The notes under the pieces are model-generated. The model made no database searches. It saw only the letters and a list, made by a program, of their open reading frames with translations, and was not told where the DNA came from. The translations under genes were made by a program, and so were the position numbers. This document shows, one piece after another, positions 45,045 through 57,318 of a stretch of 64,000 bases of DNA (its first letter is position 1; each line of letters opens with the position of its first letter). This stretch comes from Ophthalmolycus amberensis. Taxonomy: Eukaryota; Chordata; Actinopteri; Perciformes; Zoarcidae. The stretch is from positions 455,001 through 519,000 of the forward strand of contig JAFEUB010000313.1 in NCBI GenBank assembly GCA_024529925.1, given 5' to 3'.

Positions 45045-45785
45045 ATGCAGCTAGCCGCTTCAATTCCTGTCTTGCAAGTTTATAGAAAAATAAAGGTGAG
45101 GCTGCGAAGAAACAATAGTAAACATGCAAACTTATCAAACTTAGCATACATTCCTCGTCAGCCTGTCCAAATAAATTGGGCAAAGAAAGATTTAACCACA
45201 TTAAACTTAGCTTTATTAAATGTCAGGTCTCTGTCAGGAAAAACATTTTTAATCAATGATTTTATTGTTAGGCACAAACTGGACATTTTGTTTTTAACTG
45301 AAACTTGGTTAAATCAAGATAACAGTGCAGCTGTTCTTATTGAATCAACACCTCCCAACTTCAGTTTCATGAGCGAAACAAGAGCGCATAAGAAAGGAGG
45401 TGGAGTTGCTGTTTTACTTAATGATTCTCTTCAATGCAAGCAGATGCCCTTTGGTCATTTTAGTTCTTTTGAATATGTGGCTCTGAATTCCACTCAAGCT
45501 TTATTCCTAAACATTTACAGACCGCCTAAATACTGTGCGACCTTCTTTGATGAGTTTACTGAACTGCTGTCTGTAATCTGTATTGATTTTGACTGTGTTG
45601 TTATTGTTGGTGACTTTAATATCCATGTTGATAATCCCCAGGACAGAGAGTCTATAGAACTATGTGGTGTCCTTGATAACTATGATCTGACTCAGCATGT
45701 GACAGGATCCACCCACAACAGGGGGCACACTCTGGACCTAATCATCACCAAAGGTGTAAACATTTCCAAGGTTCGCTGTGACTGA
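45045..45785 (+). pseudogene. LINE endonuclease frame (apurinic endonuclease-like)
   Basis: 246 codons. LALLNVRSLSGKT, DILFLTETWL, GGGVAVLLND, NIYRPPK, VVIVGDFNIHVD and HTLDLIITKG are the ordered motifs of LINE APE-type endonucleases, including the catalytic Glu of TETW and Asp/Asn of GDFN. The frame is lost at 45778-45785; the continuing protein is in the next + frame from 45778. Confidence 0.85.
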
Positions 45786-47976
45786 TGTTGCACTCTCTGA
45801 TCATTTCTGTGTTTTCTTTGAGAGTGCAATCTCCTTGCACACAAATGTCCAAACCAAGGTTGTGACAAAGCGTTACATCTCTGAAAACACCAGTGAACTA
45901 TTTATTCAGAAGTTCTCCTCCACACCAGCCCTCTCTTGTCTCTCAGTCAATGAGCTTGTAGATGGCTTCAATTTTAAAGTTAAAAATATTATTGATGCCA
46001 TTGCACCCACTAAAGTGAAGGTTGTCTCGGGTAAGCAAAGATCTCCTTGGAGAAATGCTACGCTGGTCAAAATGGAGAAACGAGAGTGTCGGAAAGCTGA
46101 GCGCAGGTGGCGAAAAACTAATCTCCAGGTTCACTGTGACATCTATAAAGAGAGACTTCGCAATTATAATTTGGAACTTAGAAATGCAAGGCAGTCATTC
46201 TTCTCTGACATCATAACCAAAAACAAGAACAATACACGCGCCTTATTTGCTACTGTCGACAGGCTAACAAACCCTCCAGTGTCGGTAGCTGCTGAACTCC
46301 AATCCACCTGGGCATGCAATCAATTTGCCTCCTTTTTTACTGACAAAATTCAGAAAATTAGACAAGCAGTCAGTGCCTCCACATCAACCACAGGATATGT
46401 GTTGTCCCGATCTAACATCCATTCAAATATCATGACACAATTTCATTCAATCGACCGTAGAAGCCTAGAAGACATCATACAACATCTGAAGTCATCCTCC
46501 TGCTGCTTGGATATTCTACCAACACACTTTTTCAAAAATATTTCAAACTGCATGACCACTGATCTTTTACAAATTGTAAACACATCCCTTCTCTCAGGTG
46601 TCTTCCCACAAGCCCTAAAAACTGCAGTTATTAAACCACTCCTAAAGAAAGCTAGTTTAGACTCCGCAACGATGAAAAATTATAGGCCAATATCAAACCT
46701 CCCATTTTTAAGTAAAATAATTGAAAAAGCGGTTTTCCAACAGCTGACCGACTTCTTGGCCGTAAATAACTGCTTTGATGTTTTCCAGTCAGGCTTTCGA
46801 CAGCACCACAGCACTGAAACTGCTCTTGTTAAGGTTTTCAACGACATCCACTTAAACATAGACAATGGCAGAAGTTCAGTCTTAGTGTTACTTGATCTCA
46901 GTGCTGCATTCGACACGGTCGACCATGCCATACTCCTAGAAAGACTAAAAATCTGGGTGGGACTCTCTGGCACAGCACTTAACTGGTTTGAATCCTACTT
47001 GAAGGGCCGAGAATACTTTGTGTCTGTAGCTGATTACACATCAGAGCTGACTAAAATGACATGTGGTGTTCCCCAAGGTTCAATACTGGGGCCCCCTCTG
47101 TTCAACATCTACATGCTTCCACTAGCTCAGATTATGGAAAACAACAAAGTGTGTTATCATAATTATGCAGACGACACACAAATCTACATAACTATGTCAC
47201 CAGGGGACTATAATCCCATACAAGGGCTGGGTAACTGCATTGAACAAATCAACAACTGAATGTGCCAGAATTTTCTTCAATTAAACAAAGATAAAACAGA
47301 AGTAATTGTTTTTGGTACCAAGGACGAACAATTGAAAATCACTGCTCAGCTTCAGTCACTGATGTTAAAACCCACAAACCAAGCCAGAAATCTAGGTGTA
47401 GTTATGGATTCAGACCTCAACCTGAACAGCCATATCAAGACAATTACAAAATCAGCCTATTATCACCTGAAGAATATATCAAGGATTAGAGGACTTATGT
47501 CTCAACAGGATTTGGAAAAACTTGTCCACGCATTTATCTTCAGCAGACTGGACTACTGTAACGGTGTGTTTACCGTCAGAAAGCTGCAGCTGATTCAGAA
47601 CGCTGCAGCTCGAGTCCTCACTAAGACCAGGAGGGTGGACCACATCACTCCAGTTCTGAGGTCTTTGCACTGGCTTCCTGTCCAACAAAGAATTGACTTT
47701 AAAATCCTGCTGTTGGTTTACAAAGCACTGAATGGTTTGGGACCAAAATACATCTCCGATCTGCTGCTACCTTATGAACCATCCCGACCCCTCAGGTCGT
47801 CTGGGACCGGTCTACTTTCTGTTCCCAGAGTCAGAACTAAACATGGAGAAGCAGCGTTCAGTTTTTCTGCTCCACATATCTGGAACAAAGTCCCAGAAAG
47901 CTGTAGGTCTGCTGAGACCCTCAGGTCATTTAAATCAAGATTGAAGACCTTTCTGTTTGCTGCTGCCTTTAATTGA
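45778..47976 (+). pseudogene. LINE reverse transcriptase frame, broken by an in-frame TGA
   Basis: Begins with DVALSDHFCVFF, the end of the endonuclease domain. It then shows reverse transcriptase blocks KNYRPISNLPFLSKIIEK, QSGFRQHHSTETAL, LLDLSAAFDTVDH, GVPQGSILGPPLF and the catalytic box YADDTQIY. A TGA at 47257-47259 separates the RT core from the C-terminal part (47260-47976: NKDKTEVIVFG, LGVVMDSDLN, RLDYCNGV, LHWLPVQQRIDFK). The C-terminal part remains open to its own stop at 47974. Confidence 0.88.
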
Positions 47977-48176
47977 ACCACGTTCAATTAATATATTAAT
48001 CAATTTCCTGCATTTCTGCATTTTACTACTGCATTTTATTTCTTACACTGTTTTTTAAATCTCCTTTTCTTTTGCCTTGTGTTTTGATGCTTTTAATGGT
48101 TTTATGTGAAGCACTTTGAATTACCTTGTTGTTGAAATGTGCTATACAAATAAACTTGCCTTGCCTTGCCTTGCCT

Positions 48177-49082
48177 TCTTTCCTCTAGTCTGGAAGAAGA
48201 CGTTTGTTTTGATGAACTGATCAAGTCAGAGATTTTGGTCGATGTTGCTTCACAATAATGTTTTCAGTGTCTCGCCTTTAATCAGATATCTTTGCATATT
48301 TCTACATGTTTCTGTTTCTCTTTGAACACCAAAGACATGTTTTTGTGTGCTGGAGAAATGAAACGATGTTGTTGATATAAATTAGAGTTTGGCCTGTTTA
48401 CTGACATTAATCGTCGTCTACGACACACATCCAAGATCCAGAAGAACACAAAGAAGCTCCTGGTTGCATTCGGAGATCATTACTGTTGTTCATATGTCTG
48501 CACACTGTGATACTTTGTGTCTATACATCTCTGGATGTGAACATGTTGTTCTGCATTGACCCAGAAAGCAGCAACGTTTGTCAGAGCACTAATGTCACCG
48601 AGACGCCTTTCAGCACCTAAACGTTTAAATATATATTATTTATACACCTCACATCATGAGTCGGAGGCATCGCTGCGTCGTTCTATGAGAGCAGCACAAC
48701 TCCTAAGAATGCGGTTGCCATGACGACGCAGCCAGCCAATGACAGCCGCCGACTCGACATCGGAAGCTGAAGAGAAAAACACACACGTGTGGAGGGGAAG
48801 AGGGGAAGAGGGCTGAGATGATAATTACAACAATCACGCAGCTCCAGTGCCCCACACAGACGCTCGAGCTGCAGAAGCACTTGTTGAACTTGTCGGTTAC
48901 AGAATTTAAAGAAGAATAAAACTATTCTCCCACTCACAGGAGGGGGCGGAGCTAAGAACAGCTGCATGTTGAAAAAATCCATTGTTAGGCACCTACATGT
49001 ATGAACTTTCACAAACTGAAACTCCACTATGAAAGAGTTAAAGTAAAAATACAAAAGACACGGACAACTCCCGGACCGGACA
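48177..49082. other. Intergenic, nothing recognised
   Basis: Sequence between the LINE tail and dispersed repeat copy F; no gene or known repeat seen. Confidence 0.4.
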
Positions 49083-49370
49083 ATGACCTGTCAATCAGCG
49101 TGTAGCCCCGCCCTAAAGCATCCCCTGCTTTATGGTCTGTTTGACTCTAAATGGACCATAATGTACTAAATGAACATCATGCTGTATTGAAGAATACTTG
49201 AAACTAGAGATTGAGACCATAAACTCATGTTTACAATGTTTACTGAGGTAATAAATCAAGAGAGAAGTAGAGTCATTTTCTCATAGACTTCAATACAACC
49301 AGAGGAGTCGCCCCCTGGTGGACACTAGAGAGAATGCAGCTTTAAGAGCAGGAGGTTGCCGCCTGATAAC
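49083..49370 (-). mobile_element. Dispersed repeat family copy F
   Basis: Short form from GACCTGTCAATCAGCGTGTA to GGTTGCCGCCTGAT, with the 14-mer complement at 49308-49321. Confidence 0.88.
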
Positions 49371-51259
49371 AACAACTCCAAACTCTGCTGTCGAGGGTCC
49401 ATGAGTTGATTTTACTGCCAGTGCAGAGGAAGACATCTGGAACATGTCCGATGCAGTTGTGTTTCCCACGTCTTCCTCTTTAAATGGGATGAAGAAGGCA
49501 CCATGTGTGTTTCAGTCTGCTGCCGTCCGTGAGAGTCTTCTGTTAAAGGAGTGAAGACTTTTTGAACACGCTGCAGTTCTCTCTCATCTCCCCCGAGGAA
49601 GAGCGTCCGAGTGCAAAATGGCGTTGATGAATGAGATTTAATACCGGCTGGAATAATATTATTACCATCATTGAGCAGCAGCCTGAGGAATGCAGGCGAC
49701 GTCACAGAGTTACTTAGAACGCGGTCGAGGAGCAGAGACCAAATCCAATGATCAGCTTTAGTTCCTCCCTGTTGTGCTGCATGTGTCGATGCTGCGTTGG
49801 CGTGTTTTAGTCTTAGTTTCATTGACTTGTCTGCAGCAGTGCAGCGCGACAAAGTCCTGCATGTTTGTTGTACTTTGTAAATAAAACAGAATTCAGACGA
49901 CTTGTGTGAATAATCACCTGATCAACCCGATCAACGGCTCATATGATGTCTTACAGAGAGAAACTCCTCAGTTTTCATGCGTTATCCTACGAAAGTCCAG
50001 CAACACGAGTCAACTTCCGCTCGTTACATGAATACAGAAAATAATCCACTTAGTTAGCTTTATGCAACACGTCTACATAGTTAGGTTGAGGAAAAGATGG
50101 TCGTTTGGGTTGAAAGAACTACAAGCAGTGGGCTCCTCCCCCTGTGTGGCCGTACTTCCTGGTTCATGATTATTTGGACAACATAGAAAATGACTTCCTG
50201 GGATATCTACGGTATTTGTTCGTAGGTTTAGGTACGGATGCTGGCTGACACCAGCTCGAGGCGGAGCGTGAACATTGTTTTTTGCATCTCAGATGCATTT
50301 TGTCCAACTGAAACACGACCCGAGCTGTGCTAAGTGAGAGGAAAGTGCAGCTGCAGTGGATAATGACAGTCTCCCTGTGTGTCCATTAGCACGGTACAGC
50401 TGGACGACGGACCATGTGTCATCGTAAGCACAGTGTTCTGCAGGCTCAGTGTTCTGCAGGCTCTCAGTGTTCTGCAGGCTCAGTGTTCTGCCTCAGTGCA
50501 CACACTGAATACTGAGAGGGAGCACGTTCTACCGCTGAAGTACGCCGTTAAACTGAACTCCTCCTCCAGACCTGCACGATGGCCAGCGCTCTGTCAGACC
50601 CGTCGTTCTGTGTCATCGTCTGCCAGACTTGTGATATCTAAATTTGGAAAACAAGCGCGAGGCCGGCGGTTCATTGGCTGTGGAGGAAGGAGCTGATGGG
50701 GACCGATAGACTCTTTAAAATCTCTTTGGTTTGAAGGGAAATCTCCCCGCTGGTTGATTTACGAAAAATGTTTTTTCATGCTGTGATCAATTTTGAGATT
50801 TTGAGCTAATTAACTTTCATAACATCTTCTTTCAGACAAAATACACATTACGGTGTTTATTGCACTACCTCTTCTATTTGCGTTAGATACTGCCTCATTT
50901 GCATATTGAAACATAACATTGTAACACAATAAATAATGACCTTAATGTGAGTGATGAACTGGTTTCATGGTGATATCTATGAGGTCATGTTTGACTATGT
51001 TCACCTGTAGAGTCTCTAAATGTCTGTAATGTCACTAAACGTCTCTTTAAAGGACATTTCATGGTGACATCATGAGTCTCTTGTTACTTTGTTCACTCGT
51101 CTCCCTTTAAGCGCTTTGTAGCCACAGAAACATGAATTATTCTCTAGTTTACACAAACAGATAATATGTGTTTGATTTCCCACCAGCTGCTCCTCCAGCC
51201 TGAAGTTACTAATGTCAGCGATGGTTACATGAGGTTCAACAAGACAGTACACCATGTAC

Positions 51260-51260
<1 letters not shown>
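49371..51260. other. Intergenic, short repeat only
   Basis: Apart from four GTGTTCTGCAGGCTC-type units at 50427-50491, no gene or repeat recognised. The stretch at 49600-49690 (TTTAATACCGGCTGG, ATTATTACCATCATTGAGC) has the look of a conserved non-coding element, unproven. Confidence 0.4.
50427..50491. repeat. Short tandem repeat CAGTGTTCTGCAGGCT
   Basis: Four close copies with 16-20-bp spacing. Confidence 0.85.

Positions 51261-51263
<3 letters not shown>

Positions 51264-51298
<35 letters not shown>
51264..51298. repeat. (TG)n microsatellite
   Basis: Uninterrupted TG dinucleotides. Confidence 0.95.
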
Positions 51299-51300
<2 letters not shown>

Positions 51301-51340
51301 ATCCTCTGTGATTATATGTTTGTGTGCTCATGTACATGTG

Positions 51341-51455
51341 CCATCCGATGCTCTCTCTCTGTCTGTCTTTCTCTCTCTCTCTCCCTCTCCCTCTCCCTCT
51401 GTCTTTCTTTCTTTCTTTCTCTCTCTCTCTCTCTCTCTCCCTCTCTCTCTCTCTG

Positions 51456-51521
<66 letters not shown>

Positions 51522-51553
51522 CCTCCCTCTCCCTCTTTCTTTCTTTCTCTCTT

Positions 51554-51591
<38 letters not shown>

Positions 51592-51623
51592 CCTCCCTCT
51601 CCCTCTTTCTTTCTTTCTTTCTT

Positions 51624-51695
<72 letters not shown>

Positions 51696-51728
51696 CCTCC
51701 CTCTCCCTCTCCCTCTCTCTCTCTGTCT
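51341..51728. repeat. Compound (CT)n / (CTTT)n pyrimidine tract
   Basis: About 390 bp of nearly pure pyrimidine with CTCTCC and CTTTCTTT blocks and internal duplication of a ~70-bp block. The long Ser/Leu frames on + and Arg/Glu frames on - are artefacts of it. Confidence 0.95.
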
Positions 51729-52521
51729 CCACAGGCTCCATCTATCAGCTGCTCCCCCACAGGGAAGGCAGGAGGGGGAGGAAGGGAGGGATGGAAGGGG
51801 AGAGGGGGGGTGCACTTGTGCCTGTTGCCAGGCGAGAGTCGGCACCGCGGTCGCCTCCGCAGCCAATGGCGATGATGCAGGAAGCTCCCCGGACCAATGG
51901 GGCGGCTCAGCTCGGTCTGGTGGGCTTTTCTTTCTCCGGCTGACGTCTCGATGGTTGTTGTGTGTTGGACATCAAAGGTCTCTCAGGTTATTCTCAGCTG
52001 CCCGCCTTTTGTTTCTCTTCTGTCGTACGGCGGCGTTGTTCTCTGTCGTGGGCCGGTAACGGTGAAGCCTCTTCGTGAGGAAGCTTATTAAAAATGTTGG
52101 TTCACCCAAACCTACCATCAAAAACAGATTTCATCCCATGATGTCTTCATGTTTGTTTACATGTCAAATCTTAAAGGTGTAAGGTTCATGAAGTTTACCA
52201 CAAGGTTCATTTGTTCTTTTAAAACCTTATTCGTGTAACAATACATCTTAAAGTCTATTCATTTGACAAATAACGCTCAATTTATTCTTGTGAAAAGAAA
52301 TTCCACACTCAAGGTCTAAATGAGTCAAAGACCGTTATTCTCCTTAGTTAAGAGATGAAGGAGCTTTGAGACTACATTGAATTTAAATGCATGTTTTGTA
52401 TTCATCACATTTCCACGTATTAGAACGTAATCGGCCAGAGATTGTTGATGATGCTGTAAAACTTAAGCGTTCTCTTCCTCGCTTCAATATTTAGAGTAAC
52501 TGGTACATTTAAAGAGACCTC
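51729..52521. other. Intergenic, GC-rich start with two CCAAT boxes
   Basis: 51840-51930 is GC-rich and contains GCAGCCAATGGCG and GGACCAATGGGGCGG, two + strand CCAAT boxes 32 bp apart with a GC box. No gene recognised downstream. Confidence 0.3.
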
Positions 52522-52524
52522 ACA

Positions 52525-52548
52525 GTGTGTGTGTGTGTGTGTGTGTGC
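52525..52548. repeat. (TG)n microsatellite
   Basis: TG dinucleotides. Confidence 0.9.
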
Positions 52549-53220
52549 TCTTTCTTTTTCTTTTTTCTTCAAAAACTCAACAAACCTGCAGGAAGAAAAT
52601 CATTTAAAAAAAGGCAAAAAGTCCCAAAGCAGCGCTGAGACGAGGACGTGGAGCAGAGTGAACACATGCAGTGAGACGCTGAAGTTACATCGGGCTGCAA
52701 GTAATGATGATGTAGCGTATTGATTCATCTGCAGATTCATTATTGGTCAATAAAATGTCAGATAATACAAAGAAATGTCCCAGAGACCAAGTTAAAATAA
52801 TTAGACGTATTTAAAAAGTTTGTTCAGTTAAAAACAATCTGAAATATTTTGAATTCTTGAAGCTGAAACCACTGAATGTTTTTCTTAAAAATGATTTGAA
52901 ATGCTCACGATGTTCTTTGATTCGACTAACTATTGAATAACTTGCACTTCCTCTCATCATTATTATCTTCACCAGCTGGATGGTCCAGGAAGTCCTGGAG
53001 CTCGCTGGAGGCTGCCAAAGGGGATTCTGGGAAATGTAGGACATTACAGAAATGTGTAAACTTGAATGCTTCATTACAAAAATGAAAATGATACATCTTG
53101 TATCTTACAGTTTGCATGTCAGACTATGTGAGGGTGGAGTCTCCTCCGAGTGAACACGCTGACAGCTGTCACAGAGCAAACATTTCAGATTAAACTCAAA
53201 CACCAGGCCGCTCTCAGGAG

Positions 53221-53268
53221 TGAGTGTGTGTGCGTGTGCGTGTGTGTGTGCGTGTGTGTGCGCATGTG
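53221..53268. repeat. (TG)n microsatellite with CG interruptions
   Basis: TGTG/TGCG dinucleotide mix. Confidence 0.9.
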
Positions 53269-55429
53269 TCCATCAAAGACAGCAGAACACGTCTTTGAAT
53301 GATGTCCAGCAGTCATCTCTGCTTATGTTCCATCACTGTTGCAGCGAATCCAACCGCTCGTCCTCGTTCCTTCAGCTGGAGCTGAAACCTCGCTTCAAAT
53401 ATTCAACACATTATGTAAGATTACGCAAGAGCGGGGGGGAGCGGGGCAACATGAGGGGGATCATGGGAAGCACTGAATATTTTAAGATCGCCCTCCTGCT
53501 CCACTTGCTCCAAGTAGTGGCTGAAGATTATCGGCAATTGATTTGGAACCGTTGAGCACAATGAGGAGCATCTTTCCATACGAAGCGTGTCATGAGGACA
53601 CGTTGAGGAGGCACAGCAGTCACCCCACTGCAACTCATGAAATCAATGCAACCCCCCCCCCCCCCAAAGAAAGAACAATCAACAAAACACACGAACAGGA
53701 AGAAATGCATCTGAACCCTTTGACAGCACAGCATCAAGAGACCTGGTTCCACTGGGACCCTCTGATGCTGTCCATCCCATTTCAAAAGGTTCTCAGAAGA
53801 GATCTCTACTTTACAAACCGCAGGTTAAAGCTTCCAACTGTTCAGCGTCCTCCGTCATTAAGGGCCATAGTCAGCTTGTGTTCCAGGATGTCAGTCGTTC
53901 TGTAATGAGTTGGCATCACTTCCTCAGACGGTGGCAATCTGACTTTGCACCGCAGCGCTTCATCTCTCACATTAACGCTCTTTCATCACAGCTAAACGGC
54001 ACTTTATGGGATTAAAGAGTTAATGTTCATGACGCTACGTGTTCATCGTAGGAAACGACTCCTTCAGGTGATCATTCTGCTTTAATGTAAAGATGATCCG
54101 AGCCTCAGAGCTCAGACCCACCGACTCTTAAAATCACTTCATCGTGAGGGAACACCTCCTCAAATGACAGCAATCACCTTCTGGCAATAACCATCATTTA
54201 TTCAGGAGACAGCAATGAAAAGTTGTTCATTACAACTAGATGAAGCTTCACACCTTCAGAGGTAGAGTTGGGTCAGCCGAGCATGCAAGAGCTCAATGTT
54301 GACTAACAAAGAGGTGAAAAGAGGTAGCGGTGCAGAAAGAATCATTGTTATTGGATGAAAGAAAATGCACTGATTGCATATAAGCCATGAGATGTACAGT
54401 ATGGTGTATTTTGGTTTGATTATTAATTAAGAATGTTGTCTGAATTTTATTATGTTTTAAAATACATTCACCCAAATACACACGTTTTGAGATGCAGTAC
54501 AAACGGAACCCAAAACTAAATCTTACAACGTCGTGCCGTTGGGGCTACCAAAGTATTTATTTAGTAATCAAACTTTAAAACACAAAAACACTGCATGTTG
54601 CAATGCATTTCTTAGTTTACTTTCCTAACTTGTAATCGGTTGTAGCTGTATTCAAAGTAGAGTGAAGTATTCCAGTCAACCAGAAGCCTTTCAGTCTATA
54701 TGTGGTCATGTTACATGCTGCTGCTTAGGACCTGCAGAACACCAGAACCTTCCACGTTCATCCTGAAAGCAACACCACTGAAATTCAAAAAACAAGTTCC
54801 ATTAGATCCTTCTTCTGTGTCCCTGAGCCTGAAACGTGTCCGATGACCATCACACGAATGTCTGGAGACAAACATCCCAACAGATCCTCCCTGACAGCCT
54901 CCGAGCTGAGATGCCGGCAGATTCTGCATATTTGGCCCAGAGGGCCCCCCGGTCCAGAGTATCCACGCGTCAGGAGGATCTGACTGATCTTCCACAGAGC
55001 CCCCCCCCCCCCCTCCCTCTCTCTGATCCTCCCCCACAACGCCTGGCTTTGAAAATGGAGAGAGGTGGAGGCTGGGTAAGGACCTGCTGACAGTCAGCAA
55101 GCTAAATGACACGGACGCTTTGAAAGTGGTGCTCGCGCAGTTCGTCGCACAGGCTTCAAAGGACAGTCACATCGGAGAGGAGGGAGAAAAGGGAGCCGAG
55201 CGAGCGACGGAACAGAGAGGAACAAATGAAGAGCTTCTCAACAAGACTGACCCCTCCGGTGAGGCCTGCTGTGAGATTCACACGAGCTGGAGGCTGGTGG
55301 TGTCAGATCAGCTCTTTCGCCTTCCATCCACTGTCAACTGTGAAACATTTTGATTATGTTTTCGTGATTGGACACTGACATCCCATAATAAGACAGTTCA
55401 TCTGAAGCCATGTCTCATTTGCCAGGTGT
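53269..55429. other. Intergenic, possible conserved non-coding elements
   Basis: No gene recognised. C runs at 53650-53663 and 55000-55012. The stretches 53400-53640 and 53840-54010 are non-repetitive with ATTA-type cores (GTCATTAAGGGCC, GGGATTAAAGAGTTAATG); possibly conserved, not testable here. Confidence 0.35.
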
Positions 55430-55634
55430 AATGTAGCCCCATGACGCAACCTCCGGTTCTGAAGAGGGAAGTCAAAGCTTCACGTGTTAAAGCTGCCTTC
55501 TCTCTAGTGTCCACCAGGGGGCGACTCCTCTGGTTGTATAGAAGTCTATGAGAAAATGACTCTACTTCTCTCTTGATTTATTACCTCAGTAAACATTGTA
55601 AACATGAGTTTATGGTCTCAATCTCCCCGAATAT
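55430..55634 (+). mobile_element. Dispersed repeat family copy G
   Basis: ACGCAACCTCCGGTTC, the 14-mer CCACCAGGGGGCGA at 55511-55524 and the core as far as GGTCTCAATCTC, where it stops abruptly next to a hAT remnant. Confidence 0.88.
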
Positions 55635-56727
55635 CCCCGAATATCAATGCAGAGTGTCAGTGAACAGATATAAAGCAGTAGTGTGTTCACGTGAACGGAG
55701 CAGCTTAGAAGCATTTAACGGTGAAGTCATGGCGAGCGGAGGAATGTCAGAAGCCGCGGCGTCATTTAAGTCGCAAGTTTGGGAACATTTTGTCTTCCCT
55801 GTAACGTATAATGACGGATGAGGGTGGTGGACAAAGCGTTACGGTATGTAGGCGTTATTTAAAGAGAAAGACACACGACAACGGCAAAACATCGGCATGT
55901 CCACACACATGAAGAGCCACCATCCCGTCTGTCAGCGACGGGGACACTCCGGTGTAGAAAACAAAGGATTTCTAAATCTGGTTAAAATGCTTGAGCCACG
56001 CTACGAAGTCCACTCACGCACCCACTTCAGTGTGAAGCTGTTCCAGACCTCTATGAGAAGGAAAAGACTGTAGAGACTGCTTTCACCACGGCGGAGTGAT
56101 TCTCCGGTGCTGTAGACACGCCCCCTCTGTGAGAGTCACACAGACACACACCTGGGGCAGGTGCTGACAGAAGTATCAGAGTGAAGCTGGACAGGCCCAA
56201 TAGTAATATCACCACAGAAAGGTCTACCCTCTCCCCAGACAATGGAGATATTCTCATCTTTTTGAAAATAATGTCACAGTAATGGTAAACATTATTGTGT
56301 ATTTGAATGACATAACCTGACAGGAAGTAAACATAGACCCAAGTTGTTGCCGAGCAGTTCAGTTCAGTGTAAACAGTGGAAGCTAGCTCACTGGCTGTTT
56401 CTTTCTTTCAGTATTGATGAAAGGACGAGGATATCAACATCCCTCATGTTGCACTTAAACTTAACAGAATTCTTGAATGTATTATTTTTATTTATTTATT
56501 TCATTTTGTTTCAAATTGGACATCTTCAATATTTTTGTTTTCATGTAAGACTATAGCCCAAAGTTCTTTGCTTTAAGTGTTCTTAAAGTACTTTAATTAA
56601 TAAATGGAAAGCAAAGTTATATTTGTCTCCTCCCCTTTTCTTTGTTGATCCGAAAAATGATCCGAACCGTGACTCCTGAACCGTGATCCGAACCGAACCG
56701 TGAGGTTTGTGATCCGTGACACCCCTA
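55635..56727 (+). mobile_element. Degraded hAT transposon (BED finger, dimerisation region, 3' end)
   Basis: From 55729: MASGGMSEAAASFKSQVWEH, the start of a BED zinc finger, soon broken by a stop. Remnants of the finger's end follow (MSTHMKSHHP near 55897). Near 55985 come MLEPRYEVHSRTHFSVK and LFQTSM, typical of hAT transposase cores (LDPRY ... SRTH). The right end, GATCCGAACCGTG... GTGATCCGTGACACCCCT at 56709-56726, is a hAT-type terminus. Most of the transposase and the left end are missing. Confidence 0.6.
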
Positions 56728-57064
56728 ATGCTCTGTCAACGTATCCTCTGACAGACAAAGCAAAGCAGAAGCAGGATACAAGATTATACAACGAAAAAAT
56801 GAAGTGGTGTCATGTAAATGTGCAGGTCATAACTTTCATGCGTAAGAATGTATGTTAAGGGCAGTCAATTATATTTCTGCAAATGTGATACGAGGCTGAA
56901 ACGCATTCATGAAACGTGTTTTGTGTTCAGAAGCATCATCTTCCAACATATCTCGTGGTTTGCAGAAACATTTATTCTGCCGATTGCTTCTTTTTTCACC
57001 AGCTGTCTTCTGCCAGTTCTCTGTCTCTGCATGAAGCTGTGTAGCCTGTAGTTACCACTACAGG

Positions 57065-57066
<2 letters not shown>

Positions 57067-57109
<43 letters not shown>
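57067..57109. repeat. (TG)n microsatellite
   Basis: TG dinucleotides, 43 bp. Confidence 0.95.
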
Positions 57110-57111
<2 letters not shown>

Positions 57112-57273
57112 AAAGGTCAGAGCTTCTGCTTCTAAGCATTTTCATATTTCTGACAGACAGAAAGACAGACCGAGCTTCACAAGTGTTTCCAAATAAAAAC
57201 AAAAATAGAAATGTCAGAACGCATCACTGCAGATATCACTGCAGCAGGCTGTTTGAATGTTAGAGAGAGGAAG

Positions 57274-57275
<2 letters not shown>

Positions 57276-57317
<42 letters not shown>
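57276..57317. repeat. (TG)n microsatellite
   Basis: TG dinucleotides, 42 bp. Confidence 0.95.

Positions 57318-57318
<1 letters not shown>

Larger units (their letters stand above)
44920..48176 (+). mobile_element. L2-type LINE, near complete but inactivated
   Basis: Carries an endonuclease frame, a reverse transcriptase frame and a 3' tail ending AATAAACTTG(CCTTG)n. Order and motifs fit the L2/Maui group of fish LINEs. No ORF1 is recognisable upstream, and the 5' boundary is approximate. The coding part is broken by one frameshift near 45778 and one stop at 47257. Its tail is nearly identical to the fragment at 4356, so the family has been active in this lineage. Confidence 0.85.

Noticed and set aside
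51166..52059. 297-codon Ser/Leu/Phe frame and - strand Arg/Glu frames
   Set aside because: Generated by the CT/CTTT tract; flanking residues match nothing I know.
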